Assembly: GCF_003012055.1 (NCBI RefSeq)
Contig: NZ_JYGE01000002.1
Span: 1 to 64,000 of the forward strand
Length of the DNA: 64,000 bases
DNA from: Peptostreptococcus russellii
GTDB taxonomy: Bacteria > Bacillota > Clostridia > Peptostreptococcales > Peptostreptococcaceae
Direction of reading: 5' to 3'
Of this stretch, positions 1 through 8,799 are shown piece after piece. Numbering within the stretch: the first letter of the stretch is position 1; the number at the start of each line of letters is the position of its first letter. A program made the translations under genes and the position numbers. Below the pieces are notes generated by a model. That model was not told the origin of the DNA. It did not search any database and saw only the letters and a program-made list of their open reading frames with translations.

Positions 1-32
1 GAATAGGAATAGGAATAGGAAATTTATAAAAT

Positions 33-62
33 AAAAAACAGGCCATTCTCAGCCTGTTTTTT
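33..62 (-). terminator. rho-independent terminator of the DHA kinase gene
   Basis: An 11-bp stem, AAAAAACAGGC paired with GCCTGTTTTTT, encloses an 8-nt loop about 55 bases beyond the dhaK stop codon on the minus strand. The arms carry their own A/T tracts, so it could stop transcription from both sides. Confidence 0.85.
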
Positions 63-116
63 ATTATCATGAATAAGTTTATTAATAATATGAAGATTTT
101 CTATAATAATAAGATA

Positions 117-1880
117 TTACTTGCTTAATGATTCAGAAACATCAGTAAAGATTACTCCTAATCCATATGCACCAGCATCAGGATAACCTATACTTCTTTC
201 TCCAACTGTTCCAGCTCTACCCATACGAGCAGCAATCTTTTCAGTTTCCTTAGCACCTGTAACAGCTGCCTTTGCACCTTCCTTTAGTGCATCTATTATA
301 TCTACAGAAGAATCATTATTTGCAACATCTATAATTCTATCAGCACATGGAGCTAAAGCATCTACTAGAGTCTTATCTCCAACAACAGCACCTCTACCAA
401 ATGAACGTTCGCCAGTCTTTTGAATTCCTTCAAGAGCAGCCTTCATCATCTGACCAAATTCTAGAGTAGTTAATTTCTTCTTTGATTCTGTATTTTTTCC
501 TGCTGCACGGAATGCTGATCCCCAGATTGGACCAGAAGCACCACCACAGTATTCCATAATTACCATTGAGCATGCATCTAAAAATTCACCTATATTGCTG
601 CTTGAATGTTCAACTATTTCATCCCATTCACGTCTTAATTGCTTGAAACCTTTTGCAACACTCATACCAAAGTCTCCATCACCTGCATGAGCATCTAACT
701 CACAGAAAGGAACTTCATTTTTGATTATAGATTCACTCATCTTGTCAACGATAAACTTCATATTTTCAAGAGTTATTTCGTTGTTTTTGATGATTGAGTG
801 TGAACTGTCTACAGTCATTTCATGGCTAACTTCTACATTTTGTTGATCGTTAAGTTTCATGTTTGCATATGGGATGCTTTCAACAGGACCATTTACCTTA
901 AATGTTGGAGTATCACTTTCAGAGTCTATTAAATTCTTTAACTGTTCATCCATCTTAAGTAAAGATACAGATGCTCCTGCCATATCTATACTTGTCATAT
1001 AATTTCCTACAAAAGTACGATATACCTTTATATTCTTTTCGGTAAGTACACTATTAACAGAGTTGTTTAATAGATATAGTTCCTGTAATGGAGTTGCGCC
1101 GAAACCATTTACAAGAAGAGTAGCTTCATCTCCTGATTTTAGGTTTAATTCTTCTATTAGAGAAGTAACCATTCTTTCTGCTAGTTCATCAGCAGGGATT
1201 ACTTTTTCTCTCTTTATTCCTGGTTCACCGTGTATTCCTACACCGTATTCCATTTCATCTTCAGCTATTTCAAATGTTGGAGTACCCTTTGCTGGTACAG
1301 TACAAGAAGTAAATGCAAATCCTATACTTCTTACATTTGCTATAGCATTTTCAGCTGCTGACTTAACTTCAGCAAGTTCCATTCCCTTTTCAGCTGCGGC
1401 ACCTGCTACCTTGTGAACAAGTACAGTACCAGCAACACCACGACGACCAACTGTATATAAACTATCATTTACAGCTATATCATCATCTACCTTTACATAA
1501 TCTACTTTTATTCCGTCTTCTTCAGCTAGATATGCTGCGTTTTTAAAGTTCATCATATCACCACTGTAGTTCTTTATAATCAAAAGAGTACCTTTATCAC
1601 TAGCTGTTTCCTTGATTGACTGGTAAATCTGTATCTGAGAAGGAGAAGCAAATATATCTCCGCATACTGCAGCATCCAACATTCCCTTACCTATAAATCC
1701 TGCATGTGCTGGTTCGTGACCACTTCCGCCACCGCTTATTAGACTTACTTTATTTTTATTAATTTCTTTTTTCTTTAATATTTTATATTTCTGTAAAAAC
1801 TCTAATTCTGGATGGGCCATAGCCATTCCATTACACATTTCTATTACTACCGTTTCAGGCTTATTAATTATTTTTTTCAT
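117..1880 (-). CDS. dhaK: dihydroxyacetone kinase, DhaK-DhaL fusion (ATP-dependent type)
   Basis: The enzyme phosphorylates dihydroxyacetone to dihydroxyacetone phosphate, the last step of oxidative glycerol use, in the cytoplasm. Residues 1-335 form the DhaK substrate domain with GGGSGHEP at about 50-57 and GIHGEPG at 215-221, whose histidine binds the substrate covalently in this family. From about residue 370 the DhaL nucleotide domain follows, with the metal-binding DAHAGDGDFG (396-405), GGASGP and a PDAGA motif near the end. The one-chain layout and 587 residues match ATP-dependent kinases such as that of Citrobacter; PTS-dependent systems use separate DhaK, DhaL and DhaM. AAGGAGG stands just upstream of the start. 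It lies downstream of and parallel to gldA, 403 bp away, so it may have its own promoter. All key motifs are intact. Confidence 0.95.
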   Translation of the reverse strand: MKKIINKPETVVIEMCNGMAMAHPELEFLQKYKILKKKEINKNKVSLISGGGSGHEPAHAGFIGKGMLDAAVCGDIFASPSQIQIYQSIKETASDKGTLLIIKNYSGDMMNFKNAAYLAEEDGIKVDYVKVDDDIAVNDSLYTVGRRGVAGTVLVHKVAGAAAEKGMELAEVKSAAENAIANVRSIGFAFTSCTVPAKGTPTFEIAEDEMEYGVGIHGEPGIKREKVIPADELAERMVTSLIEELNLKSGDEATLLVNGFGATPLQELYLLNNSVNSVLTEKNIKVYRTFVGNYMTSIDMAGASVSLLKMDEQLKNLIDSESDTPTFKVNGPVESIPYANMKLNDQQNVEVSHEMTVDSSHSIIKNNEITLENMKFIVDKMSESIIKNEVPFCELDAHAGDGDFGMSVAKGFKQLRREWDEIVEHSSSNIGEFLDACSMVIMEYCGGASGPIWGSAFRAAGKNTESKKKLTTLEFGQMMKAALEGIQKTGERSFGRGAVVGDKTLVDALAPCADRIIDVANNDSSVDIIDALKEGAKAAVTGAKETEKIAARMGRAGTVGERSIGYPDAGAYGLGVIFTDVSESLSK

Positions 1881-2283
1881 TTATATTACCTCCTTGCGAG
1901 ATTAAGATCTCTTTACCTAAAATAAAATTTTATTAAAATTTAAATTGGCCTTAGATATAGATATTCTATACTTTAGAATACTCAATCAAAACTCTAAGCT
2001 ATAGAATAACTTTGTCTAGATATTAAAATAGTTCTTTATAATTAAATAAAAGCATACTTTAAATAAAGTCATTTCATATAGTTTTGACAATAGCCACTAT
2101 ATTTATATCTAAAACTGACCAAGTATATATATTAGCCCAATCCATATTGATTGAGTGTTCAATACAGATCGGGCAATATATTCTATTGTTAAATGTAAAC
2201 TAAATTGTTTGTAAGATTTTGAGTAAATCTATTTAAAAATCATATTCTCATGTGATTTTTTACTATATATTACTTATTTATTC
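1881..2283. other. AT-rich gap between gldA and dhaK with an imperfect hairpin
   Basis: No gene is visible in this 403-bp gap. It should hold the dhaK leader and perhaps its promoter, but I found no convincing -35/-10 pair on the minus strand. At 2135-2174 an imperfect 16-nt inverted repeat (GCCC arms, 8-nt loop) occurs about 110 bp beyond the gldA stop. It has no U-tract on either strand, so it looks more like an RNA 3'-end structure than a classical terminator. Confidence 0.5.
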
Positions 2284-3417
2284 TTATAAAAGACCAGCCT
2301 TATATTTCTTTCCTATTTCATCAGCTGTCTTTATTGAAGCTGCAACAGATTCTACTGTTATTGGGAATGGCATTGCATAGATAGATTCTTCTGGTATACA
2401 AGCCTTTTCAGCAACTTCTAAAAGTTCTTCATCAGATACTGTGCTTACTCCGATATCTTCTAGACACATTGGAAGACCAATGGCATCGCAGAAGTCTAAT
2501 ACTTCAATTATTTCTTCCATAGGAGCATTTTCAAGAGCTAACTGGCAAAGAGTACCAAAAGCAACTTTTTCTCCGTGGAAGTAACCATGAGTTCCTTCTA
2601 ATATTGTAAGACCATCGTGAATAGCATGAGCAGCAGCTAGTCCACCACTTTCAAATCCTAAACCTGATAGGAATATATTAGTTTCTATTATATTTTCAAG
2701 AGCTGGAGTAACAACGTTCATATCACTTGCCATCTTAGCCTTTACTCCATCTTCCATTAATGATTCATAACAAGCCTTTGCCAATACAAATGCTGCATTT
2801 GTTCCCTTAGCTTCTGGGCACTTTCCTTCTCTGAATCCACAAGGAAGACCTGCATTTACCTTTGTAAATGACTGAACATTTGCTCTTGCTTCAAAGTAAG
2901 TAGATAGAGCATCTCCCATACCTGATACTAGGAAACGAGTAGGTGCATTAGCTACAACCTGAGTGTCTATTAGTATAACACTTGGGCTTTGCTTGAAGTA
3001 AGCATAATCATCAAAAGCTCCATCTGGAGTGTATAGAACTGCAGAGTGGCTAGTAGGTGCATCAGTAGCAGCTATTGTTGGAACTATGATAAGATTGTCA
3101 CCTTCAGCAACACACTTAGCAGTATCTATAGCCTTACCACCACCTAGACCGATTGTACAATCACAATTTTTTTCTTTTGCTAATTCTTGTAGACGAGCAA
3201 CTTCTTGACGAGAACACTGTCCTCCAAAACCACTTTCTACAAATGTTATATTAAAATTCTTTTCAGTTTCATCCAATTGTGCTTTAACACGCTTTACATC
3301 ATCTGGATGTGCAATAAGTAATGCAGACTTTCCATAAGTCTGAACAAAGTAACCTAAGTTTAATAATTCATCTTCACCCTGAACATATTTAGTTGGGCAT
3401 ATTAACGCTTTTCTCAT
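2284..3417 (-). CDS. gldA: glycerol dehydrogenase, NAD-dependent, zinc type
   Basis: It oxidises glycerol to dihydroxyacetone with NAD+ and so supplies the neighbouring DHA kinase. The 377-residue protein belongs to the iron-containing alcohol dehydrogenase fold. The dinucleotide-binding GLGGGKAIDTAK is at about 90-101, and PTIAATDAPTS follows at 113-123. The expected metal ligands are present: Asp in GMGDALS (about 169), His in AAAHAIH (about 264) and His in FHGEK (about 281), spaced as in Bacillus glycerol dehydrogenase. GGAGG precedes the ATG. It is divergent from the PocR-AraC regulator across a 507-bp intergenic region that should carry its promoter. An alternative substrate such as another vicinal diol cannot be excluded, but the pairing with dhaK favours glycerol. 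Confidence 0.93.
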   Translation of the reverse strand: MRKALICPTKYVQGEDELLNLGYFVQTYGKSALLIAHPDDVKRVKAQLDETEKNFNITFVESGFGGQCSRQEVARLQELAKEKNCDCTIGLGGGKAIDTAKCVAEGDNLIIVPTIAATDAPTSHSAVLYTPDGAFDDYAYFKQSPSVILIDTQVVANAPTRFLVSGMGDALSTYFEARANVQSFTKVNAGLPCGFREGKCPEAKGTNAAFVLAKACYESLMEDGVKAKMASDMNVVTPALENIIETNIFLSGLGFESGGLAAAHAIHDGLTILEGTHGYFHGEKVAFGTLCQLALENAPMEEIIEVLDFCDAIGLPMCLEDIGVSTVSDEELLEVAEKACIPEESIYAMPFPITVESVAASIKTADEIGKKYKAGLL

Positions 3418-3656
3418 TTTTTTACCTCCGAAATTTTCGAACTAATTTAATTAACTTTTTGAATAATTTTTATTAACGATTAATGATTTAAGGTCGATGT
3501 TTATCTTGTTCGAAACATTTTCCTTGACTACATAATAGCATATGAGAAAACGTTAATCATTAGAGTTAGATGTCATATAATTATACTTTAGCATCGTAAT
3601 TTATTTCCTAAAAGGCAAAAATTGTGTATTTATTACATAAAAATTGTAAAATGTTA

Positions 3657-3685
3657 TTGATTTTACAAAGTTTTATGTATATAAT
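3657..3685 (+). promoter_or_regulatory. predicted sigma-A promoter of the PocR-AraC regulator
   Basis: TTGATT (3657-3662), a 17-bp spacer and a perfect TATAAT (3680-3685) lie on the plus strand. Transcription would start near 3692, giving a leader of about 230 nt before the ATG at 3925. Confidence 0.55.
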
Positions 3686-3719
3686 GTAAACATCGTAAGT
3701 AATATAAAAAAACAAGTTA

Positions 3720-3737
3720 TGAAAAACGTTTTTTTCA
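3720..3737. promoter_or_regulatory. cre-like catabolite repression site
   Basis: TGAAAAACG followed by TTTTTTTCA resembles the CcpA cre consensus TGWAARCGYTWNCW, with a central CG and near dyad symmetry. It lies about 30 bp downstream of the predicted regulator start point and between divergent genes for glycerol use, where catabolite control is expected. A further site-like sequence, GAGAAAACGTTAATC, is at about 3544-3558. CcpA itself is not in the window. Confidence 0.4.
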
Positions 3738-3924
3738 ATAATTATACAATCAAAGCTAGTAAAATCAATGGCTCATAAGAAAACGATTTATTGAAATAAT
3801 AGCTTTTTAAGAGGGAGTTTTATCCCAATAAGAAAAAAATAATATCAAAAAATAACGATTATTATAGTATTTAAATCAAATAAGATTGATAAAGTCTTAT
3901 CACTGATGAAATGGAGGTAATTTT

Positions 3925-4980
3925 ATGTTTCAAATTGAAGATATATTTGGAAATGAAGCTTGGGAAAAGTTACAGGATGCACTTGTTGATGTAACTAAAT
4001 TGGCTATTACCATAGCTAATTATAGCGGAGAATCTGTAACAAAACATAGTGGATGTAGTAGTTTTTGTAATAAAGTAAGAAACAATGAAAAATTAGGCAA
4101 GTTCTGTGAAAAGTGTGATGCAAGAGGTGGATTTGAGGCGATGAGAATAAATCAGCCCTTTATATATAAGTGTCATTTTTCAATTGTAGATATAGCAATA
4201 CCAGTAGTTGTAGATAATAAGTATATAGGAGCTATAATGGCAGGTCAAGTCAGGCTATCAGATAGTGAAGATGATTTGTTGGAGGTAATAATGTCTCCAT
4301 CTGGCAGAGAAAATCTAGAAGAAGAAAAACAAAAGTTAATTGATGATTATAATAAGTTACCAATATTATCTATTACTCAGATACAAATGGTTGCAAATAT
4401 GCTTTATTTTATGTGTAACTATATGTGTAATGAAAAACAAAAATCAATAGAAAAAGTCCAAGAGATAATAAATGATATGTTGCCCAATAATATAGTAAAC
4501 GCTTATAAGGTAAAGTCATCAAATGAAAGCACCTTTGACGTTACAATAGAAAAGAGCAATCAAAACTATTATGATCTAGATGAAATAAATAAGTATACTA
4601 CAGGTGAATATACATATTACAGTGAAGTAGTGAAGAAGGTATTTCAGTATATATTCTCTGGCAAGGTAAATTATCCAACTCTTAAAGAAGTAGCAGATAA
4701 TTGTCATGTTAGTGTTGGTTATTTAAGTAGGATTTTTTCAAAGGAAGTTGGAGAAAGTTATTCTGAGTTTATTTCAAAATTAAAGGTAGACAGAGCAAAA
4801 AATATGTTGGAAACTAGCGATATAAGTGTATTTGAGTTAGCTGAGATGTTAGCTTATAAAGATACTGGCTATTTTATAAAAGTTTTCAAGAAACATATTG
4901 GTGTAACCCCAGCAGTATATAGAAACTTTATTAGGAAAAAAGAATTGAACAAAAAATATTGTCCGGTTCCAGTTGACTAA
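3925..4980 (+). CDS. PocR-domain AraC-family transcriptional regulator
   Basis: This 351-residue protein is a DNA-binding regulator. Residues 1-165 look like the PocR sensory domain, a PAS-like fold that in Salmonella PocR controls propanediol use. The stretch from about residue 40 to 95 has the family's clustered cysteines (CSSFC, CEKCDARGG, YKCHF) followed by IAIPVVVDNKYIGAIMAGQV. The last 100 residues are an AraC HTH pair, with LKEVADNCHVSVGYLSRIF and VFELAEMLAYKDTGYFIKVF as the two helix-turn-helices. GGAGG stands 8 nt before the ATG. Its divergent placement from gldA-dhaK suggests it activates them in response to glycerol or dihydroxyacetone. That role is inferred from position only. The gene ends at a perfect palindromic terminator at 5248. 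Confidence 0.85.
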   Translation: MFQIEDIFGNEAWEKLQDALVDVTKLAITIANYSGESVTKHSGCSSFCNKVRNNEKLGKFCEKCDARGGFEAMRINQPFIYKCHFSIVDIAIPVVVDNKYIGAIMAGQVRLSDSEDDLLEVIMSPSGRENLEEEKQKLIDDYNKLPILSITQIQMVANMLYFMCNYMCNEKQKSIEKVQEIINDMLPNNIVNAYKVKSSNESTFDVTIEKSNQNYYDLDEINKYTTGEYTYYSEVVKKVFQYIFSGKVNYPTLKEVADNCHVSVGYLSRIFSKEVGESYSEFISKLKVDRAKNMLETSDISVFELAEMLAYKDTGYFIKVFKKHIGVTPAVYRNFIRKKELNKKYCPVPVD

Positions 4981-5018
4981 AAATATAAGAGCTGCAAAAG
5001 TAGTATAGAAAAAGATGA

Positions 5019-5234
5019 TCTAGAACATCGTAATAAAAAAGAGTAAGTTGGCAAAAATAAGTTGAAAAATTATAATTAAAGAATAAATTAGTAAAAAGAT
5101 GATCTGGAAAATCGCAATAGGAAAGAGCAAGCTGATAAAAATTAAGCTAGAAAGTCGTAATAGGAAAGATCAGATTAGCAAAAATTAAGTCGAAAAATTA
5201 TAATAAGAAAGAATAGATTGGCAAAAAAAATAAG
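5019..5234. repeat. five degenerate tandem copies of a 43-bp AT-rich unit
   Basis: Copies begin near 5019, 5062, 5103, 5147 and 5190 and end with variants of GGCAAAAATAAG or GCAAAAATTAAG. Shared blocks are CTAGAAAATCGTAATA, GGAAAGA and AGATTAGCAAAAATTAAG. Copies 3 and 4 are closest, copy 2 is most decayed. The array lies between the regulator stop and its terminator, so it would be transcribed in the 3' untranslated region. No frame stays open. Confidence 0.75.
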
Positions 5235-5247
5235 ATAAAAAAGCAAT

Positions 5248-5285
5248 AAAAAAAGAGATATAAGAATTCTTATATCTCTTTTTTT
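5248..5285. terminator. bidirectional terminator, 38-bp perfect palindrome
   Basis: Two 19-nt arms meet at GAATTC (5264-5269) without a loop, and seven A and seven T flank the GAGATATAAG core. It sits between convergent genes and can serve both the PocR-AraC regulator and the DAHP synthase. Confidence 0.85.
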
Positions 5286-5345
5286 ATGTAAAAACTTTTA
5301 GCATACAATTCACTTAAATTAGTTGCCATATTTATATTTTTCTTA

Positions 5346-6152
5346 TTATAAAGCATTTTTAATTTTATTTATATTTTTTACAATTTCATCAAATTCATAA
5401 GGTGTTATAGCTTGTTCCTTATCTGAAAGAGCATCTTCTGGTGAGTTATGCACCTCAATCATTAGACCATCTGCACCACAGGCAACAGAAGCCAAAGACA
5501 TAGGCTTAACAAGAGAACTAATACCAGTGGCGTGGCTAGGGTCAACTATAACAGGTAGATGTGTCAATTCTTTTAGCAAAGCGACCGCTGATAGATCAAG
5601 CGTATTTCTAGTCATAGTTTCAAAGGTTCTAATGCCTCTTTCACATAAGATAACCTTGTTATTTCCATTAGACATAATATATTCAGCACTAAGTAAAAGT
5701 TCCTTTATAGTATTAGAAAAACCTCTCTTTAAAAGTATGGCTTTATCTGTTTTTCCAAGCTCTTTTAATAGTTCAAAGTTTTGCATATTTCTAGCACCGA
5801 CCTGAAGTATATCTACATCATCAAATAAATCCAAGTGATTTATACCAACAATTTCAGATACAATAGGAAGGCCAGTTTCTTTCTTTGCAAGTGATAAGAG
5901 ATTTATTCCATCGGCTTTTTTGCCCTGAAAATCATATGGAGATGTCCTAGGCTTAAATGCTCCACCTCTTAAAATATTAGCGCCAGACTTTTTAACTGCT
6001 TTTGCAATTTCAACAATTTGTTCTTCAGATTCTACAGAGCAGGGTCCAGCTATAATTGTAAGCTCATCTCCGCCTATAGATACATCTCCTAGAGATACTA
6101 TTGTGTCTTCAGGATGAAATTGTCTGCCTGACTTCTTTATGTTATCTATCAT
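5346..6152 (-). CDS. aroF: 3-deoxy-7-phosphoheptulonate (DAHP) synthase, short type I-beta form
   Basis: It condenses phosphoenolpyruvate with erythrose 4-phosphate to start the shikimate pathway. The start is set at the ATG four codons inside the longest frame: GGAGG lies 5 nt before it, while the upstream TTG overlaps that Shine-Dalgarno site. The 268-residue chain is only the catalytic barrel: [10 protein letters not shown] near the start, [47 protein letters not shown] and GLMIEVHN are all present. The roughly 65-residue ferredoxin-like regulatory domain of the Thermotoga enzyme is absent, and no chorismate mutase is fused, so inhibition by aromatic amino acids through that domain is not expected. 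It is monocistronic, with no other aro gene nearby. KDO-8-phosphate synthase is a relative but less likely in a Gram-positive context. Confidence 0.9.
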   Translation of the reverse strand: MIDNIKKSGRQFHPEDTIVSLGDVSIGGDELTIIAGPCSVESEEQIVEIAKAVKKSGANILRGGAFKPRTSPYDFQGKKADGINLLSLAKKETGLPIVSEIVGINHLDLFDDVDILQVGARNMQNFELLKELGKTDKAILLKRGFSNTIKELLLSAEYIMSNGNNKVILCERGIRTFETMTRNTLDLSAVALLKELTHLPVIVDPSHATGISSLVKPMSLASVACGADGLMIEVHNSPEDALSDKEQAITPYEFDEIVKNINKIKNAL

Positions 6153-6312
6153 TATTTCCTCCAAATCTTAAATTTTAATTCAAAAAACTATTTTATATAT
6201 CTATATTATGAGATTATTTTTTAATAAAACTATGGATATACTATTTTAAAAGATAGTTTTTCCATAGATCTAGCAGATCTCAGAGTATATTTCATAATTA
6301 CATATTGATTTT

Positions 6313-6344
6313 ATTATAATAAGTCCATACTTTGGACAAAGTAT
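6313..6344 (-). promoter_or_regulatory. predicted aroF promoter with overlapping palindromic operator
   Basis: On the minus strand a perfect TATAAT (6318-6313) follows TTGTCC (6339-6334) with a 15-bp spacer. The -35 region is inside the palindrome ATACTTTG-TC-CAAAGTAT (6344-6327), and a second inverted pair GTCCA/TGGAC overlaps it. The geometry suggests a repressor site. The leader to aroF is about 160 nt; I saw no T-box motifs in it. Confidence 0.45.
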
Positions 6345-6444
6345 AGAGTTATTATATCATATTTTAAAGATTAATAAAAAATATTATTAATAATGTATAT
6401 TCAGAAAATATAAGAAAAGTATTGAGGGCAAGGACATAGTTTTG

Positions 6445-6474
6445 TTTACAAAATCAACAGCTATCATATATACT
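6445..6474 (+). promoter_or_regulatory. predicted promoter of the DUF5685-MATE pair
   Basis: TTTACA (6445-6450) and TATACT (6469-6474) are separated by 18 bp, about 30 bp before the ribosome binding site of the next gene. Confidence 0.4.
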
Positions 6475-6510
6475 AGAAAGTATATAGTTAAAGAAAGTTT
6501 GAGGTGATTT

Positions 6511-7353
6511 ATGTTCGGTTATGTAAGAATCAATAAAATGGATTTAACATTTAGAGAGTATGAACATTATAAGGCATATTATTGTGGACTTTGCAAAAAA
6601 TTAAAAAGTGATCATACGGAGCTTTCTAGATTGAGCATTAATTATGATATAACTTTTTTAATACTGATACTGACAAGTGTGTATCAAGCTAAATCAGATA
6701 TATACCATGAAAGATGTATAGTGAATCCAATTAAAAAGAAAAAGCATATGTCAAATGAGTTTACAGAGTATGCTGCAGCTATGAATATACTGCTTACATA
6801 CTATAAGCTAGAAGATGATGTGATGGATAGAGGAGATTTAAAGGATAAAATGGCTAGGGCTATGTTTTCTAAAAGTTTTAAAACAGCTTATGAAAAATAT
6901 CCTCAAAAGTCTGAAATTATAAAATCCAAGCTAAAAGATCTTTCAAAACTTGAAGAGGAAAACTCTAGCAGTATAGATAAAACTTCTAATACATTTGGGG
7001 AGTTGATGAAGGAAATCTTTACATATAAAGAAGATGAGTACTCTGTAAGACTGGGAGAAGTTGGTTTTAATATAGGTAAATATATCTATATTATGGATGC
7101 TTATGAAGATCTGGATAAGGATATTAAATCAGGAGACTATAATCCATTTAAGGAAGCCAGTGATGACAGGGAACTTCTTAAAAAGAGGGTAGATAAATTG
7201 ATAATGATGTGTCTTTCTAGATTGGAAAATGCAATTGTATCTTTAGATATAAAAGTTAATAATGGGATTATCAATAATATTATTTATTCAGGCGTTTATT
7301 TGAGATATAGGGGAGTTATGAATAAAAATACTAAGGAAGAAAATATGAAATAA
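6511..7353 (+). CDS. DUF5685 family protein
   Basis: I recognise the opening MFGYVRINK, the REYEHYKAYYCGLCKKL segment (about 15-33) and a late DAYEDLDKDIKSGDYNPF (about 194-211) as the signature of the uncharacterised DUF5685 family of Firmicutes. The protein is 280 residues, predicted almost all alpha-helical, soluble and lysine-rich. The CGLC pair may bind metal or form a disulfide. The acidic runs LEDDVMD (about 99) and DAYEDLDKD recall the aspartate-rich motifs of trans-isoprenyl diphosphate synthases, but this resemblance is my inference. GAGGTGA precedes the ATG. The MATE transporter starts 14 bp after its stop, so the two are almost certainly co-transcribed. The function is unknown. 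Confidence 0.75.
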   Translation: MFGYVRINKMDLTFREYEHYKAYYCGLCKKLKSDHTELSRLSINYDITFLILILTSVYQAKSDIYHERCIVNPIKKKKHMSNEFTEYAAAMNILLTYYKLEDDVMDRGDLKDKMARAMFSKSFKTAYEKYPQKSEIIKSKLKDLSKLEEENSSSIDKTSNTFGELMKEIFTYKEDEYSVRLGEVGFNIGKYIYIMDAYEDLDKDIKSGDYNPFKEASDDRELLKKRVDKLIMMCLSRLENAIVSLDIKVNNGIINNIIYSGVYLRYRGVMNKNTKEENMK

Positions 7354-7367
7354 ATAGGGGTGATTAA

Positions 7368-8747
7368 TTGGCTATTAGTCTTAAAGAAACTGAAAATAAA
7401 ATGGAAAATATGCCTATAAATAAATTAATTATGAATGTATCGGCTCCGATAATGATATCGATGCTTGTGCAGTCTTTATATAATTTGGTAGATAGCATAT
7501 TTGTATCAAAAATTAGCGAGGGAGCGATAACTGCTGTTGCCTTGGCCTTGCCGCTGCAACAGTTTATGATGGCAGTGGGGTTAGGAACTGCAGTAGGTGT
7601 TAACTCCTACTTATCTAGAAGTTTAGGAGCAAAAGATTATAACAAAGCAAATAAAGCAGCAAATAATGGTATTGTATTAGCATTTTTAAGCTTTGTAGTT
7701 TTCTTCTTTATTGGTTTGTTTTTTTCAGAAACTATAATAGGATTACAGACTAGTGATGCAGAGATAATTGCTAGGGGACCTATATATCAACAAATTTGTT
7801 GTATGGGTTCTTTGGGTATATTTATGCATCTTATGTTTGAAAGGATATTACAGTCTACTGGAAAAACTATGTACACGATGATTGCACAGTGTATAGGTGC
7901 TGTTTTAAATATCGTTTTGGATCCAATATTAATATTTGGATGGTTTGGAATGCCAAAGATGGGGCTTTCAGGTGCAGCTATTGCAACAGTTGTATCCCAA
8001 TGGATAGGCGCTATGAGTGTTATATACTTTTGTTTAAAATTTAATAAAGAAGTAAAAATTTCTCCAAAATTTATGAAGTTAGATGCAAAAATAGTAAAAA
8101 ATATATACAAAGTAGGTATCCCGTCAATTGTTATGATATCTATAGCATCAGTAACAGTATTTTGCTACAATAGAATACTTTCAAAGTTTTCAACTACTGC
8201 AATTGCACTTTTAGGAATATATTATAGATTACAAGGGTTTATTTATATGCCAATATTTGGTTTAAATAATGGTATGGTAGCAATAGTAGCTTACAATTAT
8301 GGTGCAAAAAAAATAGATAGAATGAAAGAGTGTATATTTACTGGCTTAAAATATGGAACAGTTGTGATGGTAGTAGGAACAATTATTATGCAAGTATTTC
8401 CAAGACCTCTTTTAATGATGTTTAGTGCATCAGAAAAGATGATGAGTATGGGAGTAGTATGCTTTAGAATTTTCAGTCTATCATTTATATTAGCAGGAGT
8501 AAGTATTATATGCTCTGGTGTATTTCAAGCAGTTGGAAACGGAGTACTTTCAATGCTTATATCTATTACAAGGCAGTTGTTTATATTAGTTCCTTTAGCA
8601 TATATATTTTCACTTTCAGGAAATGTAGATATGGTCTGGTGGAGTATGCCAATAGCAGAGGCTTTAGCAGTAATATTGAGTGTTTACTATCTTAGAAAAT
8701 TATTGATAGATATAGATAAAATTGAAGGAAATAAACTTCTTAATTAG
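7368..8747 (+). CDS. MATE family efflux transporter
   Basis: This 459-residue inner-membrane protein has about twelve predicted membrane helices in two halves, as expected for multidrug and toxin extrusion antiporters that export cationic compounds with Na+ or H+. Typical features are LIMNVSAPIMISMLVQSLYN in helix 1, the VDSIFVSKISEGAITAVALA segment, and the second-half repeat starting near KVGIPSIVMISIA. The chosen TTG start has AGGGGTG 5-6 nt upstream; the next in-frame ATG, at codon 12, has no ribosome binding site. It follows the DUF5685 gene by 14 bp. The substrate cannot be told from sequence. The gene ends at the terminator at 9082 after a repeat-rich spacer. Confidence 0.92.
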   Translation: MAISLKETENKMENMPINKLIMNVSAPIMISMLVQSLYNLVDSIFVSKISEGAITAVALALPLQQFMMAVGLGTAVGVNSYLSRSLGAKDYNKANKAANNGIVLAFLSFVVFFFIGLFFSETIIGLQTSDAEIIARGPIYQQICCMGSLGIFMHLMFERILQSTGKTMYTMIAQCIGAVLNIVLDPILIFGWFGMPKMGLSGAAIATVVSQWIGAMSVIYFCLKFNKEVKISPKFMKLDAKIVKNIYKVGIPSIVMISIASVTVFCYNRILSKFSTTAIALLGIYYRLQGFIYMPIFGLNNGMVAIVAYNYGAKKIDRMKECIFTGLKYGTVVMVVGTIIMQVFPRPLLMMFSASEKMMSMGVVCFRIFSLSFILAGVSIICSGVFQAVGNGVLSMLISITRQLFILVPLAYIFSLSGNVDMVWWSMPIAEALAVILSVYYLRKLLIDIDKIEGNKLLN

Positions 8748-8799
8748 ATCTTATCTTTAGATGTTAATCAAAATTAATAGATTTTTTATAAAAGAGAAG

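Noticed and set aside
1-21. Hexamer GAATAG repeated three times at the window start.
   Set aside because: Too short, and its left side is outside the window, so its extent is unknown.
1063-1416. Plus-strand frame of 117 codons within dhaK.
   Set aside because: Antisense shadow of the conserved DhaK coding sequence with no start signals.
5019-5234. Possible CRISPR-like array of regular repeats.
   Set aside because: Units are contiguous and degenerate, with no unique spacers and no cas gene in the window. The same holds for the other arrays.
6165-6510. T-box or other amino acid riboswitch ahead of aroF.
   Set aside because: No AGGGTGGNACCGCG-like T-box sequence or terminator/antiterminator pair; the palindrome is better read as a DNA operator.
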